Shown here one piece after another: positions 17,475 through 26,752 of a DNA stretch of 64,000 nucleotides; positions within the stretch are counted from its first letter, which is position 1; each line of letters begins with the position of its first letter. The translations under genes and the position numbers were made by a program. Origin of the DNA: Kineosporiaceae bacterium (lineage in GTDB: Bacteria; Actinomycetota; Actinomycetes; Actinomycetales; Kineosporiaceae); the NCBI GenBank assembly GCA_016713225.1, contig JADJPO010000001.1, forward strand, positions 1,178,001 through 1,242,000, in the 5' to 3' direction. A model generated the notes under the pieces. It was not told where the DNA came from and made no database searches. It saw nothing but the letters and a program-made list of their open reading frames with translations.

Positions 17475-18568
17475 AGAAGTCCGACCCCTTGGGGCGCAAC
17501 CGGATACACGGATGGGCGATCGTGGTGGCGATGGCCGGCCTGCCGGTGTTGGCCGATCCGAGCCCGCCGCCGGTGGATCAGCCACCTCGGCCGCAACCCG
17601 CGGCCGTTGCCGACCGTCGGCTCCCGTCGGTCGTCCCGGAGAGTTCCGGTCTGGCGCTCTCGCCCTCCCACCCGGGGATCATCTGGACCCACAACGACTC
17701 CGACAACCCGGCGGTGGTCTTCGCCCTCGACCGCCGCGGGGCCGTTGCCGCGCAGGTGGGCGTGCGCGGAGTACCCGCCCGTGACTGGGAGGCGATCGCC
17801 GCCTGGCGCGATGCCCGTGGCCGGGCCTTCCTGGCCATCGCCGACATCGGGGACAATCGGGCCGAGCGGACGAGTGTCGAGATCGACGTCCTGGCCGAGC
17901 CGGCGTTGCGTTCGGCCTCGGTGACACCCGTGCGCCGGATCCAGCTGCGCTACCCCGATGGGCTGGCCGCGGACGCCGAAGCGCTACTGGTCGATCCGCG
18001 CTCCTCGCGGATGTATCTCGTCACCAAGGGTCTGCTGCGATCGCGGATCTTCGCCGTGCCGGAGGCCGCCTGGCCCGCGGACACCCCAGACCCCGTGGTC
18101 TCGGCCGAGCTTCAGCCGCTCGGGGCGGTGGGCCTGCAGTTGGTGACCGACGGCAGCGCGCTCACCTCGGGGCACGTCCTGTTGCGGACGTACGGCAGTC
18201 TGATGCTGCTCGCCCCGCTGGACACCGGGGTGAACCCGCTCGCCACCGTGGCGCTGCCGATGCAGCCGCAGGGCGAGGGATTGGCCGCCTCGGGCACGGT
18301 GATCTACCTGAGCAGCGAGGGTGAGCGCACCGACATCGTGCGGATGCCCGTGCCGGAGTCCTTTCGGCGCGAGCTCACGGCGCCGACACCGGCGCCCGCC
18401 GCACCGAGTGCGCCGGCCGAATCGGTCGCCGCGACACCCGATTCAGACCCTGGCCCCGGCAGCGGTCTCGGCCTCGGTGTCGAGCTCGGCCTGCTCGGTG
18501 TGCTGCTCGTCGTCCTGGTCGTCGTCGGCGGCCTCGCCCGACGACTCGGGCGCAGCCGAGGCGACTGA
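17471..18568 (+). CDS. Membrane-anchored exported protein of unknown function
   Basis: A 365-residue protein starting at TTG overlapping the methyltransferase stop (TTGA). It has an N-terminal export-type segment (GWAIVVAMAGLPVLA), then a region read as beta-propeller-like (ESSGLALSPSHPGIIWTHND, AFLAIADIGDNRAE, MYLVTKGLL, GEGLAASGTVIYLSSEG). A Pro/Ala-rich linker leads to a C-terminal hydrophobic helix (LLGVLLVVLVVVGGLA) ending in RRLGRSRGD. The WTHND and DIGDN patterns resemble secreted SdiA/esterase-like propellers, which is only a suggestion. The last 126 bases overlap the convergent gene. Confidence 0.65.
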   Translation: MKKSDPLGRNRIHGWAIVVAMAGLPVLADPSPPPVDQPPRPQPAAVADRRLPSVVPESSGLALSPSHPGIIWTHNDSDNPAVVFALDRRGAVAAQVGVRGVPARDWEAIAAWRDARGRAFLAIADIGDNRAERTSVEIDVLAEPALRSASVTPVRRIQLRYPDGLAADAEALLVDPRSSRMYLVTKGLLRSRIFAVPEAAWPADTPDPVVSAELQPLGAVGLQLVTDGSALTSGHVLLRTYGSLMLLAPLDTGVNPLATVALPMQPQGEGLAASGTVIYLSSEGERTDIVRMPVPESFRRELTAPTPAPAAPSAPAESVAATPDSDPGPGSGLGLGVELGLLGVLLVVLVVVGGLARRLGRSRGD

Positions 18569-19726
18569 GGCCGGGGCCGGTTCGGACGTCGCCTCGTCGT
18601 CCTCGATCACTGTCTGCTCGACGGGGGCGCTCTGCGCGGGAACCCGTGCGGCGGCGGTGGACGGAATCGGAGGTCTGCCGGACGCCTCGATCGGTTCCTC
18701 CTCGATCGATTCCGCCTCGATCGGTTCGGTACCGAGCGGTGCGGTACCGAGCGGCTCGGTCGCGGCGATCGCCCGGTCGGGCGCTGGCGACGTTCTGGTC
18801 GAGGTTCGCAGCCCGAGCCAGAGCAATCCGGCTCCCGTGGCCACGACGATGCCGGCGAGCATCAGGGCAGTGCCGAGAGGAAAGCCCGGCTCGTTCGACG
18901 AGAGGACGTCGACGCGCCAGGCGTTGACGGTCACTGCCGACTTCACCCGATCGGCGTCCCGGCCGGCGTCGCCCGTGATCGGCCGTTCGCGCGGCAACCA
19001 CTGGGTGGTCAGATCCAGGTTCGACGAGGGTTCAGGCGTCGTGGTGGCGTCCAGCATCACCGTGCCGGTCGCCGGGTCGATCACCCGGGCCCGTATCCCC
19101 GCCGGGATGGCTGCGGCCCACCGGGTGCGCACGGCCTCCAACGGGGTCTCGACGTGAATCACCCCGACGATCGCGCCGGCCGCGGCGACCGGGGCCGAGG
19201 TCGAGGTGACCCAGATGCGGCTGTCGGGCGAGACATAGGCCGTGTGCCGATGGATACCTCCCACGCGGACGGCCAGGCTGGGTGAGAACCAGGCGGCCTG
19301 GGACGGGGACGTCGCCAGTGCCTTGGCGCTCAGGGCACGACGGCCGATCAGCCGGGCTCGCTCGATGCCCTTGACGTCGAGGAGGCACATCTCGCCGGCC
19401 ATCTCCGGGTCGAGCGCTCGCGCCTGTGCCAGGGCTCGTGTGGCCGTGGCCATCGGCCCCGAGCCCAGGGGCTGCGCCAGCAGCTGCTGTACCGGGGCCT
19501 GCGCCGCGGCCAGTCGTAGCTGGGCCGCGGGGACGTCGAGGATCCGGTTGAGTTCGCCGGCAAGACGTTCCGCGACGACGCGGGTGTCGGCCAGATCCTG
19601 CGAACGGGCTTCGCGTCGCGCATGGTCGAGTGCGATTCCGCTGACCACCAGCAGCGGCGGCAGGGCCACGCCGAACAGGGCGACGAGACGGGTGAGGCTG
19701 CGACGGGGGGAGTGGGCTTCGAGCAC
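18443..19726 (-). CDS. Cache-like sensor membrane protein without output domain
   Basis: A 427-residue protein. Residues 13-33 form a first membrane helix and 284-306 a second; between them is a roughly 250-residue extracellular region with the layout of a double-Cache sensor (GEMCLLDVKGIERARL, YVSPDSRIWVTSTSAPV, VGVIHVETPLEAVRTRW). The C-terminal 120 residues are acidic and repetitive (PLGT, PIEA, DDDQDDEQ) with no kinase, GGDEF or HAMP domain. That acidic tail is partly antisense to the hydrophobic tail of the opposite gene. Role unknown; ligand sensing is inferred. Confidence 0.62.
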   Translation of the reverse strand: MLEAHSPRRSLTRLVALFGVALPPLLVVSGIALDHARREARSQDLADTRVVAERLAGELNRILDVPAAQLRLAAAQAPVQQLLAQPLGSGPMATATRALAQARALDPEMAGEMCLLDVKGIERARLIGRRALSAKALATSPSQAAWFSPSLAVRVGGIHRHTAYVSPDSRIWVTSTSAPVAAAGAIVGVIHVETPLEAVRTRWAAAIPAGIRARVIDPATGTVMLDATTTPEPSSNLDLTTQWLPRERPITGDAGRDADRVKSAVTVNAWRVDVLSSNEPGFPLGTALMLAGIVVATGAGLLWLGLRTSTRTSPAPDRAIAATEPLGTAPLGTEPIEAESIEEEPIEASGRPPIPSTAAARVPAQSAPVEQTVIEDDEATSEPAPASVASAAPESSGEAADDDQDDEQHTEQAELDTEAETAAGARV

Positions 19727-19800
19727 GCTGCCCTATCGGCGCCCGCTCGGCGCAGCTTGAACGCGTGATCCACATCCGGGCCCGATCCCGGGAGGGTGGA

Positions 19801-20958
19801 TCAGCCGATGCGCTCCACCACATGGTCGATGCACCGGGTCAGGGCCTCGACGTCGTCGGGCTCGACCGCCGGGAACATGGCCACGCGCAGCTGGTTCTGG
19901 CCCAGCTTGCGATACGGCTCGACGTCGACGATTCCGTTGGCGCGCAACACCTTTGCCACGGCGGCCGCGTCGACCTGGGCGGCGTCCAGATTGATCGTGC
20001 CGACCACCTGGCTGCGTGCCGACGGCTCGGTCACGAACGGGGTGGCGTAGGGCGAACGCTCCGCCCAGCCGTACAGCCGGCTCGAGGAATCAGCCGTTCT
20101 GCCGGTGGCCCAGGCCATGCCGCCGTGGCCGTTCAGCCACTCCACCTGGTCGGCCAGCAGCGCCAGCGTGGCCACGGCAGGGGTGTTGTAGGTCTGGTCC
20201 TTGCGCGAGTTGTCGATCGCGGTGGGAAGGTCGAAGAAGTCCGGGATCCACCGCCCCGACGCCGCGATCTGCGCCACCCGGTCGAGCGCGGCGGGGGAGA
20301 AGAGCGCCAGCCACAGCCCACCGTCGGCGGCGAACGACTTCTGCGGGGCGAAGTAGTAGACGTCGCTCTGGCCGACATCCACCGGCAGCCCCCCGGCGCC
20401 CGAGGTGGCATCGATCAGCACCAGGGCGCCGTCCTCGCCGTCCGGACGGGTGCCGGCGACCCGGGTCACCGGGGCCATCACGCCGGTCGAGGTCTCGTTG
20501 TGTGCCCAGGCGTAGACGTCGATGCCCGCCTCGGCGACCGGTGAGGGCAGGGAGCCCGGCGTGGCCGAGATCACGCTCGGCTCGTCCAGGAAGGGCGCCC
20601 GGGCGGTGACCTTGGCGAACTTGCCACTGAACTCACCGAACACCAGGTGCTGGCTGCGCCGGCGCACCAGGCCGAACGCCGCGATGTCCCAGAAACAGGT
20701 GGCACCACCGTTGCCCAACACGACCTCGTAGCCGTCGGGCAGACCGAAGAAATCGGCCAACCCCTCGCGAGTGCGTCTCACCAGGTTCTTCACCGGTGCC
20801 TGGCGGTGCGAGGTACCCATGACCGTGCGTCCCAGCGCGGCGAGGTTCTCGATCTGCTCGGGGCGCACCTTGCTCGGGCCGGACCCGAAGCGTCCGTCGG
20901 CGGGCAGCAGGTCGGCGGGGATGGTGATCGTCGTGGGGTCGGTGCTCGTCGTGGTCAC
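19801..20958 (-). CDS. serC: Phosphoserine aminotransferase
   Basis: A 385-residue PLP enzyme converting 3-phosphohydroxypyruvate and glutamate to phosphoserine. It opens with IPADLLPADGRFGSGPSKVR, has GNGGATCFWDIAAFGLV, and the PLP-binding lysine lies in YYFAPQKSFAADGG. The actinobacterial type (about 370-390 residues) is matched in length. The GTG start at 20958 opens the VTTTSTDP leader; the frame is open to 21012 but extra residues are not supported. Divergent from the Ehr operon. Confidence 0.93.
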   Translation of the reverse strand: MTTTSTDPTTITIPADLLPADGRFGSGPSKVRPEQIENLAALGRTVMGTSHRQAPVKNLVRRTREGLADFFGLPDGYEVVLGNGGATCFWDIAAFGLVRRRSQHLVFGEFSGKFAKVTARAPFLDEPSVISATPGSLPSPVAEAGIDVYAWAHNETSTGVMAPVTRVAGTRPDGEDGALVLIDATSGAGGLPVDVGQSDVYYFAPQKSFAADGGLWLALFSPAALDRVAQIAASGRWIPDFFDLPTAIDNSRKDQTYNTPAVATLALLADQVEWLNGHGGMAWATGRTADSSSRLYGWAERSPYATPFVTEPSARSQVVGTINLDAAQVDAAAVAKVLRANGIVDVEPYRKLGQNQLRVAMFPAVEPDDVEALTRCIDHVVERIG

Positions 20959-21097
20959 GCGGTCATCTTCTCGCACCCTCCTGCGCTGCCACGAACCCGG
21001 TGCGGGATTCACCGTGCGGTGCAGGTCTCACCTGATACGTTCCGCGAGCCGACCTATGGGACTTTCGGCCCTCGGACGCACGCCGGGAGGAGGAGCC

Positions 21098-21130
21098 GTG
21101 CAGCAGCGATTCGGCACCACCTCGGCATGA
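21098..21130 (+). CDS. Ten-codon leader ORF of the Ehr operon
   Basis: GTG at 21098, placed after GGGAGGAGGAG, opens a ten-codon frame (MQQRFGTTSA when initiated) that stops at TGA 21128-21130 and overlaps the ATG of the NuoB-like gene. That ATG has no Shine-Dalgarno of its own. Ribosomes probably enter at the strong site here and reinitiate. Peptide function, if any, is unknown. Confidence 0.45.
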   Translation: MQQRFGTTSA

Positions 21131-21612
21131 GCGCCCTCAACCTCGCCCGCCTGATGCGTCGCGTCGGCCGGATCGCCGAGCCCACGCCGGCCGCCCTGGC
21201 CGAACCGGTGGGACCGGCGGAACTGCGGGGCAGTGTGCAGATCCGGCACGTCGATGCCGGCTCCTGCAACGGCTGCGAGATCGAGGTCGGGGCGGCCTTC
21301 GGCCCGGTCTACGACGCCGAGCGCTACGGCGCGCGGTTGGTCGCCTCGCCTCGGCACGCCGACGCCGTCCTGGTGACCGGCGTGGTGACCCGCAACATGG
21401 CCGAGCCGTTGGCCCGCACGGTCGAGGCCACGCCGACCCCGCGGGTGGTGCTGGCGGTCGGTGACTGCGCCGTCGACTGTGGCCTGTTCGCCCGGGCCCA
21501 TGGCGTGGTCGGCGCGGTCGACGCCGTGGTCGATGTCGACCTGACGGTGCGCGGCTGCCCACCCGAACCGAGCGAGATCGTGGCCGCGTTGCGCCGGGTG
21601 ACAGGGCGATGA
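21127..21612 (+). CDS. NuoB/HycG-like small subunit of Ehr complex
   Basis: A 161-residue subunit homologous to complex I NuoB and hydrogenase-3 HycG, corresponding to Mtb Rv0082. Cysteines C47 and C50 (SCNGCE), C114 with C118 (GDCAVDCG) and C144 (RGCPPEP) provide the ligands of the proximal [4Fe-4S] cluster, so it should still carry electrons. It sits at the membrane arm interface beneath the large subunit. First of six tightly spaced genes; translation probably couples to the leader ORF at 21098. Confidence 0.88.
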   Translation: MSALNLARLMRRVGRIAEPTPAALAEPVGPAELRGSVQIRHVDAGSCNGCEIEVGAAFGPVYDAERYGARLVASPRHADAVLVTGVVTRNMAEPLARTVEATPTPRVVLAVGDCAVDCGLFARAHGVVGAVDAVVDVDLTVRGCPPEPSEIVAALRRVTGR

Positions 21613-21619
21613 GCGCACC

Positions 21620-23641
21620 GTGAACCTCGTCGATGTCGGGCTGCGGCTGCAGGTGGCCCTGGCCCTCGTGGCGATGGTGGCTGGTCTGCTCGCTCCCGCA
21701 CCGCACCGCTCGCGCCTGACCGGGGCGGTCACCGCGGTGACGGCCACCGTCGGACTGGTCACCGGCATCGCCGCGATGGCCGGCACCACCGGGGCACTGA
21801 CCCTGCCGGCGTCGCTACCGCTGGGTGAGCTGGTCTTCGCCCCGGATCGACTCGGTGGCCTGTTCATGGCCGTCGCCGGCGGGGTGGGGATGCTCGCCTC
21901 GGTCTTCGGCATCGGGTATGCCCACGGCCCGGCCGCCTCGGCCACGGCATGGACGGCGTTCGCCGCCTTCCTGCCCGCGGTGCAGTTGGTCCCGGCGGCG
22001 GCCGACGTGATGTCGTTCCTGCTGGTCTGGGAGGCGATGGCCATCGCCTCCACGGTGCTGCTGCTGGCCGACCACGCTCACCGCCCCGAGGTGCTGTCCG
22101 CGACCCGGTGGTATGCGGTGATGACCCACCTCGGCTTCCTCTGTCTGGTGGGTGGGTTCGCCGTCCTCGCCACGGCCCGCGAGAGCACCTCTCTGGCGAG
22201 TATCGCCGGGGCCGATGCCGGATCGACAGCGGGTCGGGTGGCCCTGGTGCTGCTGACCGTCGGCTTCGCGGCCAAGGCCGGCCTGGTGCCGGTCCACGTC
22301 TGGTTGCCCCGGGCGCACCCCGAGGCGCCGAGTCATGTCTCCGCGGTGATGAGCGCGGCCATGGTCGCCACCGGCATCTACGGCCTGGTGCTGATCGCCG
22401 TCCGGCTGGTGCCGGCCGCCCCGCAGTGGTGGGGGATCGTGCTGGTTGCCCTCGGCATCGCCTCGGCCGTGCACGGCATCCTGCAGGCCTCGGTGGCCAC
22501 CGATCTGAAGCGGCTGCTCGGCTACTCCACCACCGAGAACAGCGGATTGATGACCATCGCGCTCGGCGCCTCGGTGTTGCTGCACGCCGAGGGTGAGCCA
22601 GGCGCGGGGGACGTCGCCCTCGTCGCCTGCCTGCTGCTCGTGGTCAGCCATGCAGCCTTCAAGACCACGCTGTTCCTCGGCGCCGGATCAGTGGTGCACG
22701 CCACCGGAGAACGCGATCTGGACCGGCTCGGCGGCCTGTGGCGGTCGATGCCGTGGACCGGTTCGGCCATGGCGCTGGCCGGCCTCGGTGCGGCGGCGCT
22801 GCCGGTCACGGCGGGATTCGTCAGCGAGTGGGTGCTTCTGCAGGCGATCATTCACGGCGGTCCCCAGCAGGGGCTGCAGCCGGGGGCGGACCCGTCCCGG
22901 GTCGTCGCGGTGATGCTGCCGCTGGCGTTGGCCGCCGTGGCGCTCACGGCCGGCCTGGCGCTGCTCACCTTCGTCAAGGCGGTCGGGGTGGCCTTCCTGG
23001 CTCGACCCCGCAGTGCGGCGGCGCGTGATGCCCGGGAGGGAACGCCGTCCATGATCGCCGCCATGGTGGCCGGCGCCCTGGTGCTGGTGGGGCTGGGGTT
23101 CTTCGCCGGCCCGCTCGCGGTGGCCGTTGCGGCCAGCGTCGGGGCCGAGGGCATCGTGGCCACCCCGACGGCGGGCATCCTGCTCACCGGGTTCGGCGCC
23201 AGCATCGAACCGGTGCGGCTGTCCGGGGCCGTGGTGGTGATCACCACAGCGGTGGCCGGGCTGGCCTGGGTCCTCGAGCGGCGTCAGGCCCGGCGCCGGA
23301 CGGCGCTGCCATGGGGCTGTGGCGGGGTGCGGCTCAGCCCGCGGATGCAGTACACCGCGACCTCCTACGCCGAGCCGTTGGTCCGCGTGTTCGCCGAGGA
23401 GCTGCGTCCCAGCCGCGATGTCGCGGTGACCCACACCGATGAGTCGCGGTTCGTCGTGGCACGGGTGGAGTTTCGCCAACAGCTCGGCGACCCTGTCGAA
23501 CCCCTGCTCTACCGGCCCGTGCAGCGTGGGATGAACCGGCTGGCAGAGCGCGCCCGGGGGATTCAGAACGGCAGCATCCACCGCTATCTCACGTACTCGT
23601 TCGTGGCCTTGGTCGCGGTGCTGGCGGCGGTGTCGCGATGA
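21620..23641 (+). CDS. Proton-translocating subunit, HyfB/NuoL-like
   Basis: A 673-residue, about 14-helix antiporter-like subunit corresponding to Mtb Rv0083. It has the Proton_antipo_M core: LLVWEAMAIASTVLLLADH (helix with Glu), GFAAKAGLVPVHVWLPRAHPEAPSHVS (the conserved Lys region) and KRLLGYSTTENSGLM. The GTG start is eight bases after the NuoB-like stop. It is expected to move protons or Na+ across the membrane when coupled to electron transfer. Confidence 0.87.
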   Translation: MNLVDVGLRLQVALALVAMVAGLLAPAPHRSRLTGAVTAVTATVGLVTGIAAMAGTTGALTLPASLPLGELVFAPDRLGGLFMAVAGGVGMLASVFGIGYAHGPAASATAWTAFAAFLPAVQLVPAAADVMSFLLVWEAMAIASTVLLLADHAHRPEVLSATRWYAVMTHLGFLCLVGGFAVLATARESTSLASIAGADAGSTAGRVALVLLTVGFAAKAGLVPVHVWLPRAHPEAPSHVSAVMSAAMVATGIYGLVLIAVRLVPAAPQWWGIVLVALGIASAVHGILQASVATDLKRLLGYSTTENSGLMTIALGASVLLHAEGEPGAGDVALVACLLLVVSHAAFKTTLFLGAGSVVHATGERDLDRLGGLWRSMPWTGSAMALAGLGAAALPVTAGFVSEWVLLQAIIHGGPQQGLQPGADPSRVVAVMLPLALAAVALTAGLALLTFVKAVGVAFLARPRSAAARDAREGTPSMIAAMVAGALVLVGLGFFAGPLAVAVAASVGAEGIVATPTAGILLTGFGASIEPVRLSGAVVVITTAVAGLAWVLERRQARRRTALPWGCGGVRLSPRMQYTATSYAEPLVRVFAEELRPSRDVAVTHTDESRFVVARVEFRQQLGDPVEPLLYRPVQRGMNRLAERARGIQNGSIHRYLTYSFVALVAVLAAVSR

Positions 23642-24594
23642 GCACGTGGCTGAGCTCGGTGGCCTCGGTGCTGTTTCAGCTCGTGGTGACGATCGCCATT
23701 GCGCCGGTGGTGGTCGGCATCACGCGCCAGGCGCGGGCCCGGCTCGAGGGGCGGGCCGGTGGCGGCCTGTTGCAGCCATGGCGGGATCTGCGCAAATGGC
23801 TTCTGAAACAACCGGTTCAGGCCGAAGGAACCAGCCTGCTGCAGGTGGCGGCGCCGGTGGTGCTGCTCTCGACCAGCCTCATGGTGTGCGCCCAGATCCC
23901 GCTGGTCGGCTCGGTCGCCCTGCCCGGTCTGCCGGGCGACCTGTTCGTGGTGGTCTCGGTGTTGCTGGTGGGCACCATCGCGTTGGCGGTGCTCGGTCTC
24001 GACTCCGGGACCGCCTTCGGGGGTATGGGGTCCAGCCGGCACATGATGATCGCGGCTCTGGTCGAGCCGACGGTGCTGGTGGCCGTGTTCGCCGTGTCGA
24101 TCCCGGCCGGCAGTTCGGCGCTGTCGTCGATCATGAACCACCGGCTCGCCGCGCCGTCGTCCATCGTCTCGCCGGCGAGCCTGATGGCGGTGGTGGCGTT
24201 GGCGATCGCGGTGCTCGCCGAGACCGGCCGGTTGCCGATCGACAACCCGGCCACCCACTTGGAGCTGACCATGGTGCACGAGGCCATGCTGCTCGAGTCG
24301 TCCGGCCGCGACCTGGCCTGGGCCGAACTCGGGTCGTGGCTGCGCTTGTCCGCGTTGCTCGGGCTGGTGGCGAATCTGCTGGTGCCCTGGGGGTTGGCCA
24401 CCACCGCCTCGGTCGGGGCGTTGCTGGTCGGTGCACTCGCGTTGGTGGTCAAGCTGTGCCTGGCCGCTGCCGCCCTGGGCGCGGGCGAGGTGTTCGTGGC
24501 CAAGGTGCGGCTCTTCCGGGTGCCCGAACTGCTGGCCGGATCCTTCGTCCTGGCCTTCCTGGCCGTGACCACGTCGTATCTGGTGGCCGCATGA
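23638..24594 (+). CDS. HyfC/NuoH-like membrane subunit
   Basis: A 318-residue membrane protein of the complex I subunit 1/HycD family, corresponding to Mtb Rv0084. Diagnostic blocks are KWLLKQPVQAEGTSLLQVAAP, LGLDSGTAFGGMGSSRHMM, ETGRLPIDNPATHLELTMVHEA (the conserved acidic loop) and a terminal series of helices. It anchors the hydrophilic subunits to the membrane arm. Four-base ATGA overlap with the upstream gene. Confidence 0.88.
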   Translation: MSTWLSSVASVLFQLVVTIAIAPVVVGITRQARARLEGRAGGGLLQPWRDLRKWLLKQPVQAEGTSLLQVAAPVVLLSTSLMVCAQIPLVGSVALPGLPGDLFVVVSVLLVGTIALAVLGLDSGTAFGGMGSSRHMMIAALVEPTVLVAVFAVSIPAGSSALSSIMNHRLAAPSSIVSPASLMAVVALAIAVLAETGRLPIDNPATHLELTMVHEAMLLESSGRDLAWAELGSWLRLSALLGLVANLLVPWGLATTASVGALLVGALALVVKLCLAAAALGAGEVFVAKVRLFRVPELLAGSFVLAFLAVTTSYLVAA

Positions 24595-25250
24595 GCGGCG
24601 AGCTGTACTCCCAGTTGATCGGTGCCGCCGCGGGCACCCTGCTGCTGTCGGCGGTGATGGTGGTGTGGCGTCGCTCGCTGAGTGTCGACCTGCGGCTGTT
24701 GGCCGTGCAGGGCGTGGCGCTGGGGGTGTTGGTGGCGGTGATGGCGCTGCACGAGGGTGATCCGTTGCTGCTGCTGGTGGCCCTCATGGTGCTGGTGCTC
24801 AAGGCCGTCGTACTGCCGGTTGCCCTCGCTCGCGGCATGGCCGCCACCCAGGCCGACCATGAGCGGGCACCGTTGCTGAATCCCACGGCGTCGTTGTTGG
24901 CGTGTGTCGGCCTGGCCGGACTGGCCTACGTGGTCAGCGCGCCCCTGGCCAGCTCGGGCGATGACCCGGCACTGCGGGCGGTACCCATCGGGGTGACGTT
25001 GGTGCTGATCGGATTGCTCACGTTGACCACCCGGCGCCGCGCGATGTCGCAACTGATCGGCTTCGTGATGATGGACAACGGCATTGCCACGGTCGCCCTG
25101 TTGACCGCGGGGGGTGTGCCGCTCGTGGTCGAGCTGGGGGTCTCGCTCGATGTGCTGCTGGTGGTGCTGATCCTGCTGGTGCTCACCTCGCGGATGCAGG
25201 CGGCGTTCGGCGGCACCGATCTCGACGAGCTGAAGGAGTTGCACGACTGA
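24591..25250 (+). CDS. HyfE-like (NuoK-related) membrane subunit
   Basis: A 219-residue hydrophobic protein corresponding to Mtb Rv0085 (HycP) and E. coli HyfE. Conserved features include the DNGIATVALLTAGGVPLVVELGVSLD stretch (read in parts) with the buried Glu, and the C-terminal FGGTDLDELKELHD tail. It overlaps the gene before it by four bases and the gene after it by one base (TGATG). Confidence 0.82.
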   Translation: MSGELYSQLIGAAAGTLLLSAVMVVWRRSLSVDLRLLAVQGVALGVLVAVMALHEGDPLLLLVALMVLVLKAVVLPVALARGMAATQADHERAPLLNPTASLLACVGLAGLAYVVSAPLASSGDDPALRAVPIGVTLVLIGLLTLTTRRRAMSQLIGFVMMDNGIATVALLTAGGVPLVVELGVSLDVLLVVLILLVLTSRMQAAFGGTDLDELKELHD

Positions 25251-26752
25251 TGGCCGCCGTGCTGCTCCTGGCCCTGCTGGTGCCGGCCGCCACGGCGGGC
25301 GCCGCAGCACTCGGCCGCTGGCCGGTGGTGACCCGGTTCGCCGGCGTGATCGCCAGCGCCGGCGCGCTCGGGTGCGGCCTGGCGTTGATCGCCTGGACCG
25401 CCGGGGCCGCCACGGGTGGGCAACGGTCGGTGCAGCCGGTGGCCGTCGTGGCCCTGGCTGGTCTGCTGCGGGCCGATGCCCTGTCGGCGTTCATGCTCAC
25501 GGTGATCGGGGCGGTCGGACTCACCGCCACCTGGGCCGGGCTGAGCGCGGACGACGCCCCGCGGGAACGGTCGTACTCGACGCTGATCGCCTTGTTCCTG
25601 AGCGCGATGTCGCTGGCCGTGTTGGCCGACAACCTCGGCGTGCTCTGGGTCGCGGTCGAGTTCACCACCATCGCCACCGCCTTCCTGGTGGGTCATCACC
25701 GCACCCGCGGCTCGATCGAGGCCGCCTGGAAGTACGTCATGCTCGGCTCGGTCGGCATCGCCATCGCCTTTCTCGGCATCGTGCTGCTCTATGCCGCCAC
25801 CCGGGCCAACGGCAGCCCCACGCTGTCCTGGCTCGAGCTGAGTGCCGGCCCGGCCGGGCTGGACGTCGACCTGGTGCGTGCGGCGACAGCCCTCGCCGTC
25901 CTGGGATTCGCCACCAAGGCCGGACTCGCGCCGATGCACAGCTGGCTGCCGGACGCCCACAGCCAGGCGCCGGCGCCGGTGTCGGGACTGATGTCGGGCG
26001 TGCTGCTCGCCGTGGCGTTCTACGCCATCCTGCGGATCCGGGTCATCGCGGATGCCGTGATCGGTCCGGGGTTCATGCGGGGCCTGCTCACGGTGGGGGC
26101 GCTGGCCTCGCTGGCCGTCGCCGCCCTGTTGATCCTGCGACAGCGGGACTACAAGCGCATGCTGGCCTACTCGAGCATCGAACACATGGGCCTGCTCGCC
26201 CTGGGTGCTGCCGTCGGCGGGCCGCTGGCCACGGCGGCGGTGCTGTTGCACGTGCTGGGGCACGGGCTCACCAAGGCCGTGGTGTTCGTGCTCTCGGGCC
26301 GAATCCTGGCGGTGACGGGGTCGACCCGGATCGACGCGGTGCGTGGCCTGCTGCAGACCCGGCCCCGGATCGCCGTCCCCTTCCTGGCCGGCATGGCTGC
26401 GCTGCTGGGTTTCCCGCCGTTCTCGCTGTTCTTCTCCGAGGTGGGCATCCTGCTGGCGGCGTGGCGGGCGGGCATGTCCCTGGTGACCGGGGCGGTGTTG
26501 GTGTTGTTGTTGGTGGTGTTCGTCGGGCTGGTGCAGGCGGTGGTGGCGATGACGCTGGGGCCGGCCCCTGATGCGACCGAAACCGCTGCGACCGAAGCCG
26601 CCGCGGCAGAGGATGTCTCGAGCCATGGCAGCGGCGTGGGGCCTCGTGCTCCGATCGCCATCGCGCTCGGGGTGTGTGTCCTGGCAGGGATCGCGTTCGA
26701 CCCCACCGATGGGGCCATCGCCCGTGCCGTGGCGGCCCTGGTGGGTGGCTGA
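25250..26752 (+). CDS. HyfF/NuoN-like proton-translocating subunit
   Basis: A 500-residue antiporter-like subunit, matching Mtb Rv0086 (HycQ). Motifs are LGVLWVAVEFTTIATAFLVG, FATKAGLAPMHSWLPDAHSQ (Lys helix), KRMLAYSSIEHMGLLALG and the final QAVVAMTLGP. It pairs with the NuoL-like subunit as a second ion-pumping module. Start ATG overlaps the preceding stop by one base. Confidence 0.87.
   Translation: MAAVLLLALLVPAATAGAAALGRWPVVTRFAGVIASAGALGCGLALIAWTAGAATGGQRSVQPVAVVALAGLLRADALSAFMLTVIGAVGLTATWAGLSADDAPRERSYSTLIALFLSAMSLAVLADNLGVLWVAVEFTTIATAFLVGHHRTRGSIEAAWKYVMLGSVGIAIAFLGIVLLYAATRANGSPTLSWLELSAGPAGLDVDLVRAATALAVLGFATKAGLAPMHSWLPDAHSQAPAPVSGLMSGVLLAVAFYAILRIRVIADAVIGPGFMRGLLTVGALASLAVAALLILRQRDYKRMLAYSSIEHMGLLALGAAVGGPLATAAVLLHVLGHGLTKAVVFVLSGRILAVTGSTRIDAVRGLLQTRPRIAVPFLAGMAALLGFPPFSLFFSEVGILLAAWRAGMSLVTGAVLVLLLVVFVGLVQAVVAMTLGPAPDATETAATEAAAAEDVSSHGSGVGPRAPIAIALGVCVLAGIAFDPTDGAIARAVAALVGG

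Noticed and set aside
15204..17585. 793-residue reverse-strand open frame
   Set aside because: It is antisense to the phosphotransferase and methyltransferase genes, rich in Arg, Gly, His and Gln, and has no domain. High GC removes stop codons on the complement.
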